Origin: Bacteroides sp.
GTDB taxonomy: Bacteria > Bacteroidota > Bacteroidia > Bacteroidales > Muribaculaceae
NCBI GenBank assembly: GCA_014802425.1
Contig: JAAVCH010000023.1
Location: forward strand, 157,137 to 199,196
Length of the DNA: 42,060 bases
Reading direction: 5' to 3'
The notes beneath the pieces were generated by a model. It did no database searches and had not been told where the DNA came from. It saw nothing but the letters and a program-made list of their open reading frames with translations. Both the position numbers and the translations under genes were made by a program. Shown piece after piece: positions 37,573 to 42,060 of this stretch; position 1 is the stretch's first letter, and every line of letters starts with the position of its first letter.

Positions 37573-38544
37573 TCAGAAGTCTTTTTCGTCGGTGTCCCGG
37601 AGGTCGGAGGCGGCAAGGAGCACCTCGCCGAGCCGGAGGGCTGTGGCTTCCACCTGGGAGTGGCGCAGGAGATGCTCCACGAGGTGGGGCGGGAAGTGGT
37701 TCTCGCCGTATTTCAGGCCCATGAGTCCCATGGTGAGCGAGGCGTTGGAGTCGGCGTCCCCTCCGCGGGATATGACGTCGTACATGGCCTCGGCGGCATC
37801 CTTTGAGTGCCAGAGCGACCACAGGGCCACTCCTAGGTTCTTGCGTACGAACCAGCAGGTCTCCTCGTCGTCGAGGCGGAAGTCGTCGATCGAGCCCTTA
37901 TAGGCGGTCTCTATGTACTGGGTCACTTCCGGGTCCAGGCGGTCGGCTATGCCGATGAGGTGGTCGTAGTCGGCCATGCGGTGGTGCCACAGGAGCTCGT
38001 GCGACACGGTGGCGGCTATCACGCAGCATGTCTGGCAACGGGAGTCCCAGTGAGTGAGGCGGCAGTTTTCGAGGGCAAGGCGTTCGGTGTCCTCTCCGGG
38101 CCAGAGTCCTATTATCATGGCGCGGCCGAGGGCTTCGTTGGGGGCTTCGTAGAATCCCTGCAGCTCATAGACGGTGCGGCAGGTCTCGTGGGGGTCGGTG
38201 GGGAAGTCGGGGTGCTGGAGCACGTGGCGCATATGTGTGTCGAAGTCCGATGGCTCCTGGCGCCCGAACCATTTCTGGAGGCGGCGCGCATAGTCGTGGT
38301 AGTCGATTCCCCGGGTCTCGATGATGGAGTCGATGAGTTCCATCACGATCTGGGTCGTGTGTGTGTAGTCGCCCCGGCGCCAGCGGCTGCGGTGGGCATC
38401 GCGTATTATGGCTGAGTAGTCGTGCAGCCCTTCCGGATAGCGGCGGCTTACCTCGCGTTCGGTCATGAATTCCGTGCCACGCCCCAGAGCGTCGCCGATG
38501 GCATATCCTACGATGCATCCCTTGAGTTTATTCTGAAAGCTCAT
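37573..38544 (-). CDS. ADP-ribosylglycohydrolase-fold protein with altered metal motif
   Basis: This 323-residue protein of the ADP-ribosylglycohydrolase (DraG/ARH) family normally removes ADP-ribose from proteins or small molecules with two Mg ions. The family start KLKGCIVGYAIGDALGRGTEF is present, as is the late GGDADSNAS motif (Asp 263 and Asp 265). The first metal motif, normally T-D-D-T, reads T-H-T-T at residues 61-64 (RGDYTHTTQIVMEL), so both Asp ligands are replaced. Asp 59 just before it might take over. The protein may thus use a different metal arrangement, bind ADP-ribose without cutting it, or have a changed substrate. The menA start lies one base after its stop. Confidence 0.85.
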   Translation of the reverse strand: MSFQNKLKGCIVGYAIGDALGRGTEFMTEREVSRRYPEGLHDYSAIIRDAHRSRWRRGDYTHTTQIVMELIDSIIETRGIDYHDYARRLQKWFGRQEPSDFDTHMRHVLQHPDFPTDPHETCRTVYELQGFYEAPNEALGRAMIIGLWPGEDTERLALENCRLTHWDSRCQTCCVIAATVSHELLWHHRMADYDHLIGIADRLDPEVTQYIETAYKGSIDDFRLDDEETCWFVRKNLGVALWSLWHSKDAAEAMYDVISRGGDADSNASLTMGLMGLKYGENHFPPHLVEHLLRHSQVEATALRLGEVLLAASDLRDTDEKDF

Positions 38545-38635
38545 TTGAGAAAGATCAGTTTAGTGGAATCTCCGGAGCTTGGGACAGTGGCGGTATCCCG
38601 GCCCGGAAGGATTAAGGTTGAAAGAAAGATTTCTG

Positions 38636-38643
38636 CGAAATTA
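38636..38643 (-). promoter_or_regulatory. Weak candidate -7 element of the ADP-ribosylglycohydrolase-menA operon
   Basis: TAATTTCG on the minus strand differs from TAnnTTTG at one position and is the same octamer as the susC candidate. It lies 92 bases upstream of the start. No -33 TTG at the right spacing is seen. Confidence 0.3.
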
Positions 38644-38759
38644 TAAAAAAAATCAGTTTTTCCCGAATCTTATGCGGATTTTTCATCCCGGAAGTGTTAA
38701 TAAATCATACGGAATCTTCCGATGACTAAAATAATCCGGTACTTACAGTGATATTACAT

Positions 38760-39593
38760 ATGAAAAAGACAATCAAGACACTTGCGGCGGCCTTTGCGAT
38801 GCTTGTCGTGTTCGGAGCGGCTTCCGCTTCAGCCATCGATCTCAAGGACGTGCTCGGCGGCGGTACTCTCGGCAATATCGTGGAGGGGGTGTTCACCAAG
38901 ACTGACCTTTCGCTCCAGGATATCGTGGGCGAATGGCAGGCCGACGGATCGGCCGTGTCGTTCAAGAGCGACAATGCCCTGATGAAGGCCGGCGGCGTGG
39001 CCGCTGCAGCGGCCCTGGAGGGTAAGCTCGACCCCTATTATGAGAAGCTCGGCATCAACAACGCCACCCTGACAGTGCAGGACGACGGGTCATTCTCCCT
39101 CAATGCCGGAAAGATCAAGATGTCGGGCACGGTGGCCCCTAACGGCGACGGCACGTTCGAGTTCAGCTTCAAGGCCCTCGGCAAGGTGTCGCTCGGCAAG
39201 ATGACCACTTACGTGCAGAAGTCGGGCTCGCACATAGAGATAATGTTTGACGCCACGAAGCTCAAGACGCTCATTTCGGCCGTGGCTAAGTTTACGGGAG
39301 TGTCGGTGGCCCAGACGGCCGCATCGCTTCTCGACGGCTACGACGGACTTTGCGTGGGCTGGGGCATGAACCAGGTGGGTGGCTCCTCGACAGGCTCCGG
39401 CCTCGGAAGCGTGCTCGGCAACATCCTCGGCGGCTCGAAGTCGAACTCATCCTCCACCACTACGACTACCACCACCACTACGACCACCACTACCGAGGAA
39501 GCGCAGCCGGCTGAAAGCACCTCCACCGAGGGGAGCCAGGGCTCTTCCCCCATCGGCGGCCTCATCAACATCCTCAAGGGCTCCGGCAAGTGA
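38760..39593 (+). CDS. Secreted DUF4923-type protein with poly-threonine linker
   Basis: This is a 277-residue exported protein. The start at 38760 begins MKKTIKTLAAAFAMLVVFGAASASA, a clear type I signal peptide; an ATG four codons upstream is less likely. The body (residues about 35-210) resembles DUF4923 lipocalin-like proteins of Bacteroidales: LQDIVGEWQADGSAVSFKSDNALMKAGG, then LEGKLDPYYEKLGI, and LLDGYDGLCVGWGMN. It then changes to a Gly/Ser-rich stretch, a run of 13 Thr residues coded by mixed ACT, ACC and ACG codons, and a short end containing SPIGGLINILKGSGK. The Thr/Ser stretch is a possible O-glycosylation site, since Bacteroidetes glycosylate D-S/T-A/I/L/V/M/T motifs, though that motif is not evident within the run. 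Function is unknown. Confidence 0.8.
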   Translation: MKKTIKTLAAAFAMLVVFGAASASAIDLKDVLGGGTLGNIVEGVFTKTDLSLQDIVGEWQADGSAVSFKSDNALMKAGGVAAAAALEGKLDPYYEKLGINNATLTVQDDGSFSLNAGKIKMSGTVAPNGDGTFEFSFKALGKVSLGKMTTYVQKSGSHIEIMFDATKLKTLISAVAKFTGVSVAQTAASLLDGYDGLCVGWGMNQVGGSSTGSGLGSVLGNILGGSKSNSSSTTTTTTTTTTTTTEEAQPAESTSTEGSQGSSPIGGLINILKGSGK

Positions 39594-39650
39594 TGACGTT
39601 CCGGCGACGACGCGCCGATGACGCGCGCTCATCCGGCGTGAAAACGATAA

Positions 39651-39692
39651 ACACCCGCATCAGCCCTCATGGGGCCGGTGCGGGTGGCGTTT
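39651..39692. terminator. Terminator between the DUF4923-type gene and ribE
   Basis: ACACCCGCA pairs with TGCGGGTG and the outer AAAC with GTTT, with a two-base bulge; the loop holds a further GCCC/GGGC pair. TTTCTTT follows on the plus strand. It lies between convergent genes and may serve both. Confidence 0.65.
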
Positions 39693-39729
39693 CTTTACCG
39701 GAATGGCGCCGGGCGCGGGAAGCGGCGGC

Positions 39730-40335
39730 TTAGCCGAGGTTGCTTATGCGGGCTATGTATTTGCCCACGATGTCGAACTCCAGGTTGACCTTCGTGCCCA
39801 CGCGGATCTGCTTGAAGTTGGTGTGCTCGAAAGTGTAGGGGATGATCGCCACGCGGAACGAGTCGGCCTCCGAGTCGCATACCGTCAGGCTCACGCCGTT
39901 GACCGTGACGGACCCTTTCTCCACGGTGACGTAGCCCTGGCGAGCCAGCTCTGGACGGAAGTCGTACTTGAACTTGAAGTAGGTCGAGCCGTCGGCATCC
40001 TCGATTTCGGTGCAGACCGCCGTGCAGTCCACGTGTCCCTGCACGATATGGCCGTCGAGGCGCCCGTCGATTTTCATCGAGCGTTCGAGATTGACGAGGC
40101 TTCCCGGCTCAAGGTCGCCGAGGTTGGAGCGTTCAAGCGTCTCGCGGATGGCGGTGACGGTGTAGGTCCTGTCGGGATTGAGCTCCACCACTGTGAGGCA
40201 TACTCCGTTGTGGGCCACGCTCTGGTCGATGTGCAGCTCGTCGGCGAAGTCGCATGCCAGTGTGATGTGAAGGTTGTCGCGGTCGTGGCGCAGGGCCTTT
40301 ACCTCGGCCGCCCCCTCTACGATTCCTGAAAACAT
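39730..40335 (-). CDS. ribE: Riboflavin synthase alpha subunit
   Basis: This 201-residue enzyme makes riboflavin from two molecules of 6,7-dimethyl-8-ribityllumazine. The start MFSGIVEGAAEV is the family's conserved N-terminus; a longer in-frame start at 40425 would lie upstream of the promoter. Two lumazine-binding repeats are present: the first with VAHNGVCLTVVEL, the second with GHVDCTAV followed by VEKGSVTVNGVSLTVCDS and YTFEHTNFKQIRVGTKVNLEFD. The gene is monocistronic with its own promoter. No FMN riboswitch is evident in its 45-base leader. Confidence 0.96.
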   Translation of the reverse strand: MFSGIVEGAAEVKALRHDRDNLHITLACDFADELHIDQSVAHNGVCLTVVELNPDRTYTVTAIRETLERSNLGDLEPGSLVNLERSMKIDGRLDGHIVQGHVDCTAVCTEIEDADGSTYFKFKYDFRPELARQGYVTVEKGSVTVNGVSLTVCDSEADSFRVAIIPYTFEHTNFKQIRVGTKVNLEFDIVGKYIARISNLG

Positions 40336-40378
40336 ATTGTATCCGTTGTTTGGTTTGTACTTATGTCGAATTTCACTA

Positions 40379-40410
40379 CAAAGATAACCCCTTTTTCCCG
40401 ACAAAGCCAA
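40379..40410 (-). promoter_or_regulatory. ribE: Promoter of ribE
   Basis: TATCTTTG on the minus strand (40386-40379) fits TAnnTTTG exactly. A TTG (40410-40408) lies 21 bases upstream and a TTTG at 15 bases. Transcription would start near 40,373, about 38 bases before the ATG. Confidence 0.65.
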
Positions 40411-40472
40411 CAACGCTCCCCGCAATTTACAAATTTTACGAAAATTGCGCCTCAGGCCAATCTTCCGGCCTC

Positions 40473-40501
40473 TTGAAATCCGAAGAAATTCCTTATCTTT
40501 G
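40473..40501 (+). promoter_or_regulatory. glgB: Promoter of glgB
   Basis: TTG (40473-40475), an 18-base spacer and TATCTTTG (40494-40501) match the Bacteroidetes elements. The leader to the ATG at 40589 would be about 84 bases. It diverges from the ribE promoter. Confidence 0.7.
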
Positions 40502-40588
40502 CATATCCGGGTATCTGCCGGACCCTACTCCTGCATGCGCCGGTCAATCGCCTTAATGAAAACCCAAAATTAAAATAGCTCTCTTTCC

Positions 40589-42060
40589 ATGGCTAAACAA
40601 CTCAATATACTCCGCAATGATCCCTGGCTCGAACCATACGCCGACGCCATAGAGGGACGTCATGAAGACGTGTTGCGCAAGCTCCACGAACTTACAGCCA
40701 ACACCGACGGCAGCCTCGTCGAATTCGCCAACGCCTACAAGTACTTCGGCCTCCACAGGGTGAAGGGGGGATGGGTATTCCGTGAATACGCCCCCAACGC
40801 CACCGGCATCTGGCTCATCGGCACATTCTCCGACTGGAAGGCCGAGGATAAATACGCCCTCAAGCCCATCGGGGACGGAGTATGGGAGGCCACACTCCCC
40901 GCACGCGCCCTCCACGACGGCGACCTCTACAAGATGCTCGTGCGCTGGGACGGCGGCGAGGGGGAGCGCATCCCGGCCTACGCCACCCGCGTCGTGCAGG
41001 ACGATGTGACCAAGATATTCTCGGCCCAGGTCTACGCCCCCAAGTCACCCTATAAGTTCAAGGTGAAGAATTTCCGTCCCGATGTGGAGCCGCTGCTCAT
41101 ATACGAGTGCCATATCGGCATGGCTCAGGACGAGGAGAAGGTGGGCAGCTACGAGGAGTTCCGCACGAAGACCCTTCCCCGCATAGCCAAGGACGGCTAC
41201 AACGCCATCCAGATCATGGCCATCCAGGAGCATCCGTACTACGGCTCGTTCGGCTATCATGTGTCGAGCTTCTACGCCGCCTCCTCCCGCTTCGGCACGC
41301 CCGACGACCTCAAGCGCCTCATCGACGACGCGCATGAGATGGGGATAGCGGTGATCATGGATATCGTGCATTCCCATGCCGTGAAGAACGAAGTGGAGGG
41401 GCTCGGACGCCTCGACGGCTCCTACGACCTTTACTTCTACGGCGACCAGCGGCGCGAGCATCCCGCATGGGACTCCCTTCTCTTCGACTACGGCAAGAAC
41501 AGCGTGCTCCATTTCCTGCTCTCCAACTGCAAGTTCTGGCTCGAAGAGTATAGGTTTGACGGATTCCGTTTCGACGGCGTGACCTCGATGCTTTATTACG
41601 ACCACGGACTGGGCAAGGCCTTCGGCTCATACGGCGACTATTACGACGGCAACCAGGACCCCAACGCGCTGATCTACCTTACGCTGGCCAATATCCTCAT
41701 CCACGACGTCAATCCCCACGCCGTGACCATCGCCGAGGAAATGAGCGGAATGCCGGGGTTGGCCGTGAAGTTCCGCGACGGCGGCATGGGCTTTGACTAC
41801 CGCATGGCCATGGGTGTGCCCGACTACTGGATCAAGATGATCAAGGAGAAGCGCGACGAGGAGTGGCATCCGACCTCCATATTCTGGGAGCTGACCAACC
41901 GCCGCGCCGACGAAAAGACAATCTCCTACTGCGAGAGCCACGACCAGGCGCTCGTGGGCGACAAGACCATCATCTTCCGCCTCATCGACAAGGAGATGTA
42001 CTGGCACATGATGGTGGACGACGACAACTATACCGTGGAACGCGGCATGGCTCTCCACAA
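40589..42060 (+). CDS. glgB: 1,4-alpha-glucan branching enzyme, GH13 subfamily 8 (eukaryote-like), 5' part
   Basis: This enzyme makes alpha-1,6 branches in glycogen. The frame starts MAKQLNILRNDPWLEPYADAI and stays open to the window end (about 490 residues); the usual length for this type is about 670, so the C-terminus lies outside. The N-terminal CBM48 domain holds WVFREYAPNATGIWLIGTFSDW. The barrel has YECHIGMAQDE, AIQEHPYYGSFGYHVSSF, MDIVHSHAVKN, and the nucleophile Asp 329 in GFRFDGVTSMLYYDHG. The acid/base is Glu 383 in IAEEMSGMPG, and SHDQ supplies Asp 452. The motifs GVTSMLYYDHG and IDKEMYWHM are those of animal and plant branching enzymes rather than of E. coli GlgB. It has its own promoter. 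Confidence 0.95.
   Translation, partial: MAKQLNILRNDPWLEPYADAIEGRHEDVLRKLHELTANTDGSLVEFANAYKYFGLHRVKGGWVFREYAPNATGIWLIGTFSDWKAEDKYALKPIGDGVWEATLPARALHDGDLYKMLVRWDGGEGERIPAYATRVVQDDVTKIFSAQVYAPKSPYKFKVKNFRPDVEPLLIYECHIGMAQDEEKVGSYEEFRTKTLPRIAKDGYNAIQIMAIQEHPYYGSFGYHVSSFYAASSRFGTPDDLKRLIDDAHEMGIAVIMDIVHSHAVKNEVEGLGRLDGSYDLYFYGDQRREHPAWDSLLFDYGKNSVLHFLLSNCKFWLEEYRFDGFRFDGVTSMLYYDHGLGKAFGSYGDYYDGNQDPNALIYLTLANILIHDVNPHAVTIAEEMSGMPGLAVKFRDGGMGFDYRMAMGVPDYWIKMIKEKRDEEWHPTSIFWELTNRRADEKTISYCESHDQALVGDKTIIFRLIDKEMYWHMMVDDDNYTVERGMALH

Noticed and set aside
39447-39494. Simple-sequence (microsatellite) repeat in the DUF4923-type gene
   Set aside because: The threonine codons are mixed and do not form a perfect unit repeat, so a slippage-driven phase switch is unlikely; also, triplet changes would not shift the frame.
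40336-40378. FMN riboswitch before ribE
   Set aside because: The leader is only about 40 bases and lacks the conserved RFN element helices.
40336-40425. Longer N-terminus for riboflavin synthase
   Set aside because: MFSGIVEG is the conserved family start, and the extension covers the promoter element at 40379-40386.

Overview
The window is chromosomal DNA from a GC-rich member of the Bacteroidales, probably a gut commensal. The evidence is a SusC/SusD-type polysaccharide utilisation locus, a type V (Mfa-type) fimbrial operon with DUF3575 and DUF3868 partners, many lipoproteins, and promoters of the Bacteroidetes kind (TAnnTTTG at -7, TTG or TTTG near -33) instead of E. coli-type promoters. 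The family is not certain; Muribaculaceae-like is my guess from the GC content and gene set. I see no tRNA, rRNA, CRISPR array, transposase or integrase.

Layout. 1-340: the 3' end of rplS and its terminator. 376-12,420: a seven-gene fimbrial operon on the minus strand, read from a promoter near 12,390. Its order is DUF3575 protein, DUF3868/OmpA-like/TPR protein, Mfa1-like major fimbrillin, Mfa2-like anchor, then three large minor or tip lipoproteins; one of these ends in a putative lectin-like domain. A strong hairpin sits in the only long spacer, between mfa1 and mfa2. 12,697-17,083: gpmI, a 5'-nucleotidase-family phosphohydrolase and a GH3 N-acetylhexosaminidase on the plus strand. 17,031-19,317: efp, a GT2 glycosyltransferase and radC on the minus strand, divergent from rpmH (19,499-19,654).

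19,805-34,521 is an alpha-glucan locus. On the minus strand are SusC, SusD, a SusE/F-like lipoprotein with three modules, and a GH66 dextranase. After a terminator and a new promoter follow a GH31 alpha-glucosidase and an (alpha/alpha)6 glycosidase. A membrane-spanning SusR-like regulator is divergent from SusC. As I recall it, the order GH31-GH66-SusE-SusD-SusC-regulator is that of the dextran locus of Bacteroides thetaiotaomicron (PUL48), so dextran or other alpha-1,6-glucan is the predicted substrate. SusC, SusD and the SusE-like protein would capture and import the glucan, GH66 would cut it, GH31 would release glucose, and the regulator would sense oligosaccharide in the periplasm.

34,672-42,060 is housekeeping: a small membrane protein, dnaB, menA, an ADP-ribosylglycohydrolase-fold protein with an altered metal motif, a secreted DUF4923-type protein with a poly-threonine linker, ribE, and glgB, which runs off the window end.

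I found no clearly new multi-gene system. The most unusual signals are a perfect 17-bp inverted repeat inside the GT2 coding sequence, the structured leader and the mfa1-mfa2 hairpin of the fimbrial operon, the substituted TDDT motif of the ADP-ribosylglycohydrolase homologue, a coding-like tail after the GH31 stop codon, and the lectin-like tip subunit.
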